Below, in pieces: positions 52,922 to 60,564 of a stretch of 64,000 nucleotides of DNA. The notes beneath the pieces are model-generated. The model had not been told where the DNA came from and made no database searches. It saw only the letters and a list, made by a program, of their open reading frames with translations. Position 1 is the stretch's first letter; each line of letters begins with the position of its first letter. A program made the position numbers and the translations under genes. Source of the stretch: Myxococcus qinghaiensis (GTDB taxonomy: Bacteria > Myxococcota > Myxococcia > Myxococcales > Myxococcaceae); NCBI RefSeq assembly GCF_024198215.1, contig NZ_JAKCFA010000027.1, positions 62,001 to 126,000 on the forward strand, written 5' to 3'.

Positions 52922-54301
52922 TCAGCCCCGGGAGCGCTTGTCCCGGGCCCGGGGGCCCTGGGACGTCACCGAGACGCGCACGCCCAGGTTCGCCTCCACC
53001 CAGGTGACGAAGCGCTGCGTCCGGGTGTCGGCGGTGTCTCCCAGCTCAAGCGTCGTCTGCTCGGGAGTACAGCGGGCGAGCGCCGCGGTGAGGCGTGCCT
53101 GCCAGGCGAGGTCCTGGGCCGCGCCGGGGCGTAGCGCGGTGATGCGACCGGCCGCGTCGCGCAGCACGAGGGCCTCGTCTTCCGGGGGGCCTGGAGGTGC
53201 GTGGTACGCGGAGCACACGGACCAGTGCGGGGTGAGCCTGTCCACATGCGTCACGGCGAGCGAGTCCACGCCGCCGCAGACCTGGAGCGCATAGCGTCCG
53301 AGGACCGCATCGAACGCGCCCACACGGAAGCCGCCCTGCCAGCCCTCGGCGGTGTTGTGAGGCTCGGGTACGGAGGGCGCGAGCGACGGCTCCTCGGTGG
53401 GGAAGGGCCCTTCTCCGTGGCGCGTGGCATAGGCGCGAAGCACGCCGAGGCGATGCACGTCACCGTCAAAGCCCTGCTCGCGCAGCAGCGCCAGGGCCGG
53501 CTCGAAGGTGCAGGTGCTCCAGGTGGTGTGGGGATGGAAGCCGCGCCACTCATCCAGGAGGACGCCCTGCGCGCCTTCAAAGACGGTGTGGCCCTGGCGC
53601 AGCTGTGCACCGAGCCAGTCGTCGCCCACCACGCGCTGCTCGGGATGGATGACGTGCACGGCCTCCACCCATCGCGATGGGATGTCGGAGTCCTCCAGCA
53701 ACGCCAGCTCCTGCGCGGCGTCGGGATGGCCCAGGGCGGAGTGCCGCACGTCGACATCCTCCGCGCGGAGTCGCTCCTGCGCGGCGCGAGCCTTTCTCAA
53801 CAGGACCGCCGGCCGACACAGGTCTCCAGCGAGGACGGTAGCTTCAGGATGCGCGAGCGCATCTCGCACCGTCTCGCCCACGCCCACGCCGCAGGTGCCA
53901 TGTCGATTCGCGCCTCGGCTCAATTCGCGCAGCCGGCCGATGGCTTGATGGAACGGAGTGATGACGCGAGCACGCTCACTCACCGTCACGCGCGCCAATC
54001 CGTCCGGCACACCGCTGTCCGCGAGGTACTGCGCTTCCACATGAAGAGCCAGCGGATGGAAGACGGTGGAGTGCGCCAGATGCGTGGCGACGCCAGGGAC
54101 GAAGGAGCCCGCGCCGAGCTGCGAGAAGGTGTGGTGCCGACCGTCATCGGTGACGACGTTGTGGCCCGCTTGCGCGCCTCCGTTGAAGCGCACGACGAGG
54201 CGCGCGTCATGCCGTCGCACCAGCCAGTCCGTGAGCGTGCCCTTGCCCGCGTCGCCGAAGCCGAGGTCGACGACGACGTGGGCCGAGCGGGGCGCCTTCA
54301 T
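52922..54301 (-). CDS. Divergent adenylosuccinate synthetase (PurA)-like enzyme
   Basis: 459 residues, slightly longer than PurA (about 430). It keeps the PurA fold signatures: GDAGKG at 16-21 with catalytic Asp17, FNGGAQAGH with His47, FEGAQG at 241-246, and a C-terminal TSQGPRARDK resembling the STGPDR nucleotide loop. The usual GDEGKG is altered (Glu to Ala). The aspartate-binding ATTGR loop is replaced by AEGWQGGFRVGAFD near 318-331, and the guanine-recognition TKxD is THVD (351-354). The IMP-side TTGRG is now GTCGVGVGE. This suggests another nucleotide or amino-group donor. It overlaps the upstream vWA gene by 4 nt (ATGA). Almost certainly not the housekeeping PurA. Confidence 0.85.
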   Translation of the reverse strand: MKAPRSAHVVVDLGFGDAGKGTLTDWLVRRHDARLVVRFNGGAQAGHNVVTDDGRHHTFSQLGAGSFVPGVATHLAHSTVFHPLALHVEAQYLADSGVPDGLARVTVSERARVITPFHQAIGRLRELSRGANRHGTCGVGVGETVRDALAHPEATVLAGDLCRPAVLLRKARAAQERLRAEDVDVRHSALGHPDAAQELALLEDSDIPSRWVEAVHVIHPEQRVVGDDWLGAQLRQGHTVFEGAQGVLLDEWRGFHPHTTWSTCTFEPALALLREQGFDGDVHRLGVLRAYATRHGEGPFPTEEPSLAPSVPEPHNTAEGWQGGFRVGAFDAVLGRYALQVCGGVDSLAVTHVDRLTPHWSVCSAYHAPPGPPEDEALVLRDAAGRITALRPGAAQDLAWQARLTAALARCTPEQTTLELGDTADTRTQRFVTWVEANLGVRVSVTSQGPRARDKRSRG

Positions 54302-55305
54302 CGCTCGTCGAGAGGGCTGCGCCGGGGGCCGGGGATGCGCCGGTGACCGGAGTTGTAGTCATTCGTCGGCACCGGCTCATCCTCCAGCCGAGGCTGCGGC
54401 GTCCCGTCTCTCCCCAGCGTCGCGGCGAAGGAGGTCAGCGCGCGGATGACGGCGCCGCGTCGGGCCCGCTCCAGTCCACCCTTCTCCAGATGTCGGGCCA
54501 GCGCGTCCAGGTCGGGGATGGCGCCCTCGCACAGGCCCACGAGGCTTGACGCGACATCCACCGTGTCGCTGGGGTCCTCCATGCAGATGACGCGGTCCCC
54601 GAGCAGCTCCCGCCACTCCCGCTCGCAGTTGCGACGGCGAGCGAGGTCGGGGATGAGGAAGAACGGCTCGAAGCCGACCTGGAGCTCCTCCACCACCTGT
54701 CGCACGGGCAGGTCCTCGTCCAGCGTGTCGCCGATGAGGGACGCGACCTGCTTGCGGGAGACGTACCCGTAGGGGCGCTCGTCGCCCGTCATGAAGAAGT
54801 AGCCCCGGTGCTTGCGCTTGCGCCAGCAGTCCAGGTCCGTGTGGCGCGCGGCGAAGTACATGCCCAACTCGTAGGACTCGGTGCCGGGCGTGCCGCCGCC
54901 GCCTTCCAGGTAGCTGGACGTCAGCCACTGGTCCATCTGCCGCTCGGAGGACTCGAACTGGCCCACCTGGAGCGGAGCGTGGTCGCTGTTCGCGTCGCCC
55001 ACCGCCATGAAGAGCACCTGCGGGTCGGGGATGCCCACGTCCATCAGCGACTTCATGAAGTCGGGCAGCCGGCGCCGCGCGAGCAGCTCCGGGATGGAGC
55101 CCATGGAGCCCGTCACGTCGAGGGCGAAGACGATGCCCAGCGACTTGGAATGCGCTTCGCTGTCGCGACTCTCCCGCCACTTCACGCCGTGCGGGTCCAT
55201 CAGCGGATGACAGCGCTCCTGCTTGAAGACGCGCTGGCGGGGGACTTCCTCACGCGCCCGGGTGAAGGCCGCGTGTGCCGCGTGGCTGTAGCTCCCGTAA
55301 CCCAT
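54298..55305 (-). CDS. vWA-domain protein 2 of a PurA-like/pseudokinase operon
   Basis: 335 residues, a close paralogue of the protein at 51937-52842 through the first 290 residues, including the MGYGSYSHAAHAAFTRAR start and the metal site Asp63/Thr65/Ser67. Its extra C-terminal 45 residues are basic and Pro/Arg-rich (ending near HRRIPGPRRSPLDER). It lies 36 bp after the pseudokinase gene and overlaps the PurA-like start. An AAGGAG ribosome site precedes the ATG. It is predicted to be cytoplasmic, binding partners in a metal-dependent manner. Confidence 0.85.
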   Translation of the reverse strand: MGYGSYSHAAHAAFTRAREEVPRQRVFKQERCHPLMDPHGVKWRESRDSEAHSKSLGIVFALDVTGSMGSIPELLARRRLPDFMKSLMDVGIPDPQVLFMAVGDANSDHAPLQVGQFESSERQMDQWLTSSYLEGGGGTPGTESYELGMYFAARHTDLDCWRKRKHRGYFFMTGDERPYGYVSRKQVASLIGDTLDEDLPVRQVVEELQVGFEPFFLIPDLARRRNCEREWRELLGDRVICMEDPSDTVDVASSLVGLCEGAIPDLDALARHLEKGGLERARRGAVIRALTSFAATLGRDGTPQPRLEDEPVPTNDYNSGHRRIPGPRRSPLDER

Positions 55306-55341
55306 GGCTCGACTCTCCTTCCACGCGCGGCCAGGCCGCGC

Positions 55342-56370
55342 TCAACGCCACCCAGGCAGGGTGAAGGGAACGTAACTCGGCGGACCGAAGGCCTCTTGCG
55401 CGGCGGCGGACACCAACTCCTTCACGCTCCACGCATCGACCTCCAGTCCACTTCCTCCCGAGGTCGTGTGCTGCGCGCGCAGCAGCTCCGCCAGGGGCGC
55501 CGGCACGTGCGACGGCACCGAGCCCGTCGCCGGGTCTCCACCGAGCACCCAGGCGATGGAGCGCGCGCACATCGCCACGTCCGACGCCGGAGTGGGCACG
55601 CCTTTTCCGTCCCACATCGCATCGAAATAGAAGTCCCGGTGCGACGCGCTGGTGGCGACCAGGGACTGAAGGTTGCGAATCTTTCCGGCGCTGGACCAGC
55701 CGACCAGCATCAAGCCGTGGTCTCTGGGTTGGACGAGCAGGTGGGGCGGCAGCACCGCGCCGTGGGTGTAGCCCGCGCGATGCACGAAGCCCAACAGCTC
55801 CAGCGCGCGCTTCCACATCCACACCGCGGCGCGCGGGTCGACACCGTCGGGGTACACCTCGCGCAGCTCGGAGAAGGTGTGCTGGAAGCCGCTCGTCCAG
55901 CGGTACACCAGCGCCGCGCGGGCGATGCCCTCCGGGTCCTTCACGGTGCCGCGCGCCACGGGCTGGGGGAGCAGGCGCGTGAAGTACTCGGCGCCCTGGG
56001 CGTTGGTGCGCTGCAGGTCCTCCAGCACTTCGTACTCGTGGGCGAGCAAATCCTTGTCGACGAGGGCGCGGGCCACCTTGAGCACCACCAACTCGGTGAT
56101 GCGCGAGTCGCGGCGCGCGAGGAACACGTCACTGCCGTCACCCCGGCCCAGGCGTCCGAGCAGCACGTAGCGCGTGTTCGCCACGGTGACGCGAGGCCGG
56201 TCCGGAGCGAAGGGCGGGTCGTCCGCGGGGCGAGCGGGCTTGGGCCAGATGGCCGCGCCCTTCGCGGATACCATGGCACCGCAGTAGTCACAGGTGAGGA
56301 TGCCATTCGGCGAGGACGGGGGCGGGAGCTTCGCGCCACAACCCGGACACTTCAAAAGCTGTAGTTCCAT
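55342..56370 (-). CDS. Zinc-ribbon pseudokinase
   Basis: 342 residues: an N-terminal zinc ribbon (Cys8, Cys11, Cys27, Cys30) joined to a protein-kinase-like domain (about 65-330). The Gly-rich loop GRGDGSDV (75-82), Lys98 in VVLKVA, the helix-C Glu in HEYEVLEDL and the late Asp264 of helix F in SDVAMCA are present. The catalytic loop, however, reads HGAVLPPHLLV (His203, Gly204, Ala205) in place of HGD...N, and the DFG Asp position is Gly224 in LVGWSS. Phosphotransfer is therefore unlikely, although nucleotide could still bind. It heads the vWA/PurA-like operon, with GAGGGG before its ATG. Confidence 0.78.
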   Translation of the reverse strand: MELQLLKCPGCGAKLPPPSSPNGILTCDYCGAMVSAKGAAIWPKPARPADDPPFAPDRPRVTVANTRYVLLGRLGRGDGSDVFLARRDSRITELVVLKVARALVDKDLLAHEYEVLEDLQRTNAQGAEYFTRLLPQPVARGTVKDPEGIARAALVYRWTSGFQHTFSELREVYPDGVDPRAAVWMWKRALELLGFVHRAGYTHGAVLPPHLLVQPRDHGLMLVGWSSAGKIRNLQSLVATSASHRDFYFDAMWDGKGVPTPASDVAMCARSIAWVLGGDPATGSVPSHVPAPLAELLRAQHTTSGGSGLEVDAWSVKELVSAAAQEAFGPPSYVPFTLPGWR

Positions 56371-56421
56371 CCACCCCTCACGCAGTGCAGGACGAGCATA
56401 CCTCGGCCTCCAGGAACCTGA

Positions 56422-56895
56422 ATGTCCCCATTGGCCTCCCCGCTTCCCGTGGTGCTCGACACCAATGTCGTCCTGGACCTGTACGTCTTCGAGGACCCCG
56501 CGCTGCGCGTGCTCCACACGGCGCTGGAGGCGGGCACCCTGGTGGCGTGGGCGGAGGACGCGACGCTGGCGGAGCTGGGCTTCGTGCTGGCGTCGCGCCA
56601 CTTCCTGCCGGGGCGAAACATGGAGGGCCGGAAGACGGCCCTCGAACGCTACCGGGCGAGCGTGAAGCTGCTCCCGCCGGACGCGTCAGGGCCTGCGCTG
56701 GAGCTGCCTCGATGCAAGGACCGGGACGACCAGAAGTTCCTCCTCCTGGCCGCCCGGGCCGGGGCCGCGTGGTTGGTGAGCAAGGACAAGCGCGTGCTGT
56801 CGATGGCGGACCGGCGCGAGCTGCCCTTCGTCATCCTCACCCCCCGCCAGGCCGTGGCGCGGCTGGGGGCTCAGGCGTTGGTGGCGGCCACGTAG
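56422..56895 (+). CDS. PIN-domain protein (PIN_3/COG1569-like)
   Basis: 157 residues. The acidic PIN active-site pattern is visible: Asp in PVVLDTNVVLDLY, Glu in EDATLAELGF, Asp in CKDRDDQKFLLLA and Asp in WLVSKDKRVL. PIN domains are metal-dependent RNases, commonly toxins; the COG1569 type often lacks an obvious partner. No antitoxin gene is seen either side. It is divergent from the pseudokinase gene (51-bp spacer) and overlaps the next gene by 25 bp tail-to-tail. An AGGAA ribosome site precedes the ATG at 56422. Confidence 0.85.
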   Translation: MSPLASPLPVVLDTNVVLDLYVFEDPALRVLHTALEAGTLVAWAEDATLAELGFVLASRHFLPGRNMEGRKTALERYRASVKLLPPDASGPALELPRCKDRDDQKFLLLAARAGAAWLVSKDKRVLSMADRRELPFVILTPRQAVARLGAQALVAAT

Positions 56896-58406
56896 CGCAG
56901 GACGCGCACCGACTCCATGCCGATGATGAAGGTGGTGATGGTGCTCAGCTTCGCCTTGCCCTTGGCCTCGCGCCAGTCGAGCACGTGCAGGTAGATGGGG
57001 TCGTCACCATCCTCCAGTCTCTTGTTTCCCATGATGAGCACCGTGTCGGCCTTGTCGCCCGAGTAGGTGACGAGCGTCTGGCGGAAGTTGATCCACGACT
57101 CGCGGTTGCCGTTCTCCTCGCTGAGCCCGCGCAGGAAGGCGGTGGGTTTGGCGAGCGTGCCCTGGACGTATTCGCCGCCGGTGAGCTGGTGCGTGAGCTG
57201 CTCGCTCCGGGTGCTCAGGTTCCCTTCCTCGTAACCCATGCACATGTATTCACAGCGAGAGACTGACTCGTCCGCGGAGGCCTTCTCTCCCGGATTGTCC
57301 GCCTCGCACTGCTTGACGCAGGCGGCGAGCGCGCGGGCCTCCGACTTGCGGGTGCTGGAGATCTTCGCGTGCATCTGGGCCTGGGTCGCATCGGCCTCGA
57401 AGAAGGCCGCGTCCGCCAGGTGCAGCAGTCCGGCGACGCGCACGAGTCCGGGGTCCTCCATGAAGGACAGGGCCGAGGTCGCGGCGGCCCGCTGGGGGCG
57501 CAACTGCGCGGGTTTCACGCGAAGCCACTGCGCGCGTGCCTCGGAGTCCTTGCCGCTTCGGTTGAGGTCGGCGCGCTCGAACAGGGCCGCCACCGCCTTC
57601 GCGCGAGCGAGCTGCGCGCTCCAGGCCTTCTTCTCCGGCACCGCGGCCAGCCATTTCGTGGGGGTGCGCTCCTGCGCGTAGAGGAAGTTCTCCTGCTCCT
57701 CGGTGTTCTTCTGGATGAAGAGGTCCTCGGAGTCGTAGTGCGCCGCCCACTCGAGCTTCGCCTGCGTGTCGTTGCGCGCGGCGGCCAGCTTCCGCTCGTA
57801 CGCGTAGGCGCGCACCTGCTCGAAGGCGGCCGTCTCCATCTCCGCCTTGTAGGGGTCCTCGCCCTCCACGTACACGCGCAGGTCGCTCAGGCAGGTGTCG
57901 TCGTACGACGCGCCGGGATAGGTGGAGACGAGGGTGAGCCGCACGCCCTGGACCTTGGCGGGCACGGGCAGGCGGACTTCCTGCCAGCCGAGCACGTCCT
58001 TCAGCTCCACCTCCACGGCGGTGCCCGTCGTCTGCGGACCCGTCTCTCCCTGGCCGAGCGGCTCCAGCTTCACTGCCTTGGGCCGGGCGTTGGCCCGGTA
58101 GAGCTTCTCCGTCTTCTGGTAGCCGTTGCGCAGGAACACGCGGAAGGCTTTCGCGCGCGTCAGTTCCGGGCCCCACCACTCAATCGCCTCGCCCACGCCG
58201 GTTCCCTTGGCGCCCTCGACCCAGGCGGTGGCCGGGTCGTCGTCGGCGACGTAGAGGGGGAGATAGTTCTGGGCGTGCTTGTTCCAGCCGTTCTCAAGGA
58301 AGGAGGACGCCGTCACGCGGCGCGGATGCAGGCGGTGGGCGGTGCCCGCGTCGGGCTCCAGGAGGACCGGCGGCGCGGCGGCGAGGATGAGCGACAGGAG
58401 AATCAT
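56871..58406 (-). CDS. Secreted NADase-type glycan-binding/F5-8C-like domain protein
   Basis: 511 residues with a signal peptide (about 1-12). A discoidin-like domain follows (about 30-200), recognised from VTASSFLENGWNKHAQNYLP, DDDPATAWVEGAKGTGVGE, FRVFLRNGYQ and the closing LSDLRVYV. The middle is helical with a Cys cluster (ACVKQCEADNP, SRCEYMCMG). The end is beta-rich. Similar domains occur in NADase-type glycan-binding proteins of predatory and other bacteria. Its ATG overlaps the upstream cytochrome gene stop by 4 nt, so the two are coupled. Its last 25 bp overlap the convergent PIN gene. Function is unclear. Confidence 0.7.
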   Translation of the reverse strand: MILLSLILAAAPPVLLEPDAGTAHRLHPRRVTASSFLENGWNKHAQNYLPLYVADDDPATAWVEGAKGTGVGEAIEWWGPELTRAKAFRVFLRNGYQKTEKLYRANARPKAVKLEPLGQGETGPQTTGTAVEVELKDVLGWQEVRLPVPAKVQGVRLTLVSTYPGASYDDTCLSDLRVYVEGEDPYKAEMETAAFEQVRAYAYERKLAAARNDTQAKLEWAAHYDSEDLFIQKNTEEQENFLYAQERTPTKWLAAVPEKKAWSAQLARAKAVAALFERADLNRSGKDSEARAQWLRVKPAQLRPQRAAATSALSFMEDPGLVRVAGLLHLADAAFFEADATQAQMHAKISSTRKSEARALAACVKQCEADNPGEKASADESVSRCEYMCMGYEEGNLSTRSEQLTHQLTGGEYVQGTLAKPTAFLRGLSEENGNRESWINFRQTLVTYSGDKADTVLIMGNKRLEDGDDPIYLHVLDWREAKGKAKLSTITTFIIGMESVRVLRYVAATNA

Positions 58407-59395
58407 GGCTTGCGCTCCAGGGGTGTACGAGAAGGCGGAAGGGGCGCGGCCCACAGCACCAGCCGTGAGAGGCCCGGGGGATAGAGTCCCGAGTCTTCCT
58501 GCTCGCGGGACACCAGGTGGTAGACGACGCGGGCATAGCGCGCGCCAGCAGGCAGTCGGATGCGACGAGGCGAGCCCGGAAGCAGCCGCGTGTCCTCGAC
58601 TGCGCCCAGGTGCGGCAGTGTCTCGGGAGGCCAGGGGCGCGTTTCCAGGCGGCGGCCCAGCGTGGCCACGGTGCGCGAGGACTCGAAGAGGGGATGGTCG
58701 GAGACCTCCACGCTGACCCAGCGCATGACGTCACCCGAGGGGAAGGCGTGCCCCACGTCGCGCGTGGAGAGCAGGAGCGCGCCGTCCATGGCCTCCACGA
58801 CGAGCGCGGCCTTCAGGGACTCGGTGCGACGGGTGCCTCCCAGGCCATGGTCGCCGCCCGGCATGTGACAGCTCGCGCAGTGGCGGCTGTCGCCCGTCTG
58901 CTTTCGCCACCGGCTCCATTCGCCCACGGTGTCCTGTTGCCACTGGGTGTCGGAAAGCCGGACGCGCTGGCCGTCGTCCTGGAGCACGGGGAAGCCGAAC
59001 TGGTGGCAGCCCGCGCAGGGCATCGCGGGCGCGGCCTTCGCGTCGCCGAGGGGCGCGTGGCAGCCCGCGCAGGTGACGCCGTGTTCCTCGGGCGGACTGT
59101 CGGCGGGGAGCGCGCCTCGCTCCAGGTTGCGTGCGAGGGGGGCGTGACATTGGACGCACCAGGCGGGCCGGTCCTCGGTGATGGCGACCTGGAAGACATC
59201 GTCCGTGCGCGCGGTGGCGTGGCCGCTGCGCTTCCAGGCCTCTACCTGGGGTGCGTGGCACTCCGCGCAGCGCTGGACGCTCCAGTCGGGGAGTCCGTGC
59301 GGTGCGGGGCCGACCTCCATGCGCGCGGTGCCCTGGGGAAAGCGAGGGCCGGGCGCGGAGGCCAGCAGCGCGCAGGTGAGGAGGAGGGCGTGCAC
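58403..59395 (-). CDS. Pentaheme c-type cytochrome (cytochrome c554-like)
   Basis: 330 residues with a short signal peptide (about 1-14). Five CxxCH heme sites occur at residues 43, 80, 109, 127 and 173. The sequence around the first two (CAECHAPQVEAWKRSGHA, CVQCHAPLARN) matches the c554/c-prime superfamily PF13435. Beyond residue 180 a beta-rich part with no hemes follows. It should carry electrons in the periplasm; no partner reductase is in the window. The start is GTG at 59395. It is coupled to the downstream glycan-binding-like gene and divergent from the MDR dehydrogenase. Confidence 0.88.
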   Translation of the reverse strand: MHALLLTCALLASAPGPRFPQGTARMEVGPAPHGLPDWSVQRCAECHAPQVEAWKRSGHATARTDDVFQVAITEDRPAWCVQCHAPLARNLERGALPADSPPEEHGVTCAGCHAPLGDAKAAPAMPCAGCHQFGFPVLQDDGQRVRLSDTQWQQDTVGEWSRWRKQTGDSRHCASCHMPGGDHGLGGTRRTESLKAALVVEAMDGALLLSTRDVGHAFPSGDVMRWVSVEVSDHPLFESSRTVATLGRRLETRPWPPETLPHLGAVEDTRLLPGSPRRIRLPAGARYARVVYHLVSREQEDSGLYPPGLSRLVLWAAPLPPSRTPLERKP

Positions 59396-59475
59396 GGTGA
59401 GGCAGGGAGTGTAGGCGTCCTCCGCGTGCGAGCGCGACTCCCACCCTGGGGCGTGGGCGCGGTAGAACGCGACCC

Positions 59476-60489
59476 ATGCGGGCCTACGAGATTCGAGACG
59501 GATTCGGGTTGGACAAGCTGGTGCTGGGTGAGCGGCCGGACCCCACGCCGGGCCCGTTCCAGGTGCGGGTGAGGGTGAAGGCGACGAGCCTCAACTACCG
59601 CGACCTGATGATGGTGGAGGGTCGCTACAACCCGAGGCAGAAGCTGCCGCTGATCCCCAACTCCGATGGCGCGGGGGTGGTGGACGCGGTGGGGCAGGGT
59701 GTCACGCGCGTGAAGCCGGGGGACCGGGTGGTGGGTCTCTTCTCGCAGGCGTGGCCCTCGGGCGAGCCGACGCGCACGGCGCAGCAGAACACCCTGGGAG
59801 GGCCGCTGGACGGAGCGCTCGGGGACACGATGGTGCTTCACGAGGACGGCGTGGTGCCGACGCCCGCGTATCTGTCGGATGAGGAGGCGGCCACGTTGCC
59901 ATGCGCGGCGCTCACGGCCTGGAGCGCGCTGGTGACCTATGGCGCGTTGAAGGCAGGCGACGTGGTGTTGCTGCAGGGGACGGGTGGGGTCTCCATCTTC
60001 GCGTTGCAGATCGCGAAGCTGATGGGCGCGCGCGTCATCATCACCTCCAGTCGCGACGACAAGCTGGAGCGGGCGCGGGCGCTGGGGGCGCACGACGTCA
60101 TCAACTACGTGAAGACGCCGGACTGGGACAAGGCGGCGCGGGCGCTCACGGGGAACGTGGGCGTGGACCACGTGGTGGAGGTGGGCGGAGCGGGGACGTT
60201 CGAGAAGTCACTGCGCGCGGTGCGGCCCGGAGGCACGGTGTCCGTCATCGGCGTGCTGAGCGGCGGCGCGGGCTCGGTGCCGCTGACGTCCATCCTGATG
60301 CAGAACCTGCGGGTGCAGGGAATCCTGGTGGGGCATCGCCAGGGCTTCGAGGCGCTGCTGCGCGCCTTCTCGCAGCACACGGTGCGTCCCGTGGTGGACC
60401 GCGTCTTCGCCTTCGACGAGGCGGTGGAGGCGTTTCATCACCTCAAGAGCGGAGCGCACTTCGGCAAGGTCGTCGTTCGCGTGGGGTGA
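59476..60489 (+). CDS. Medium-chain (MDR) alcohol dehydrogenase/quinone oxidoreductase
   Basis: 337 residues. The GroES-like domain begins MRAYEIRD and includes VKATSLNYRD and GVTRVKPGDRVVG. The nucleotide fold has GTGGVSIFALQIAKLMGA, and a typical SSRDDKLERARALGA follows, implying NADP or NAD use. The structural-zinc Cys cluster is absent and the active-site Cys of zinc alcohol dehydrogenases is replaced (TSLNYRD), which points to the zinc-independent quinone oxidoreductase-like branch. The substrate is unknown. It ends at a perfect hairpin. Confidence 0.9.
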   Translation: MRAYEIRDGFGLDKLVLGERPDPTPGPFQVRVRVKATSLNYRDLMMVEGRYNPRQKLPLIPNSDGAGVVDAVGQGVTRVKPGDRVVGLFSQAWPSGEPTRTAQQNTLGGPLDGALGDTMVLHEDGVVPTPAYLSDEEAATLPCAALTAWSALVTYGALKAGDVVLLQGTGGVSIFALQIAKLMGARVIITSSRDDKLERARALGAHDVINYVKTPDWDKAARALTGNVGVDHVVEVGGAGTFEKSLRAVRPGGTVSVIGVLSGGAGSVPLTSILMQNLRVQGILVGHRQGFEALLRAFSQHTVRPVVDRVFAFDEAVEAFHHLKSGAHFGKVVVRVG

Positions 60490-60517
60490 GCCGGGGCCCA
60501 CCGTCGGTGTTCGCGGG

Positions 60518-60547
60518 GGCCCGGTGAGGTGAACTGCTCACCGGGCC
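60518..60547. terminator. 11-bp hairpin between convergent genes
   Basis: A perfect 11-bp inverted repeat (60518-60528 and 60537-60547) with an 8-nt loop separates the MDR gene and the convergent RIO kinase gene. It lacks a T-run but is well placed for bidirectional termination. Confidence 0.65.
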
Positions 60548-60564
60548 TGGATGTCGACGGGAGC

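Noticed and set aside
52922..54301. PurZ (phage diaminopurine synthesis) identity
   Set aside because: PurZ replaces the catalytic Asp of the GD(E)GKG loop, whereas this protein keeps Asp17; no phage genes lie nearby.
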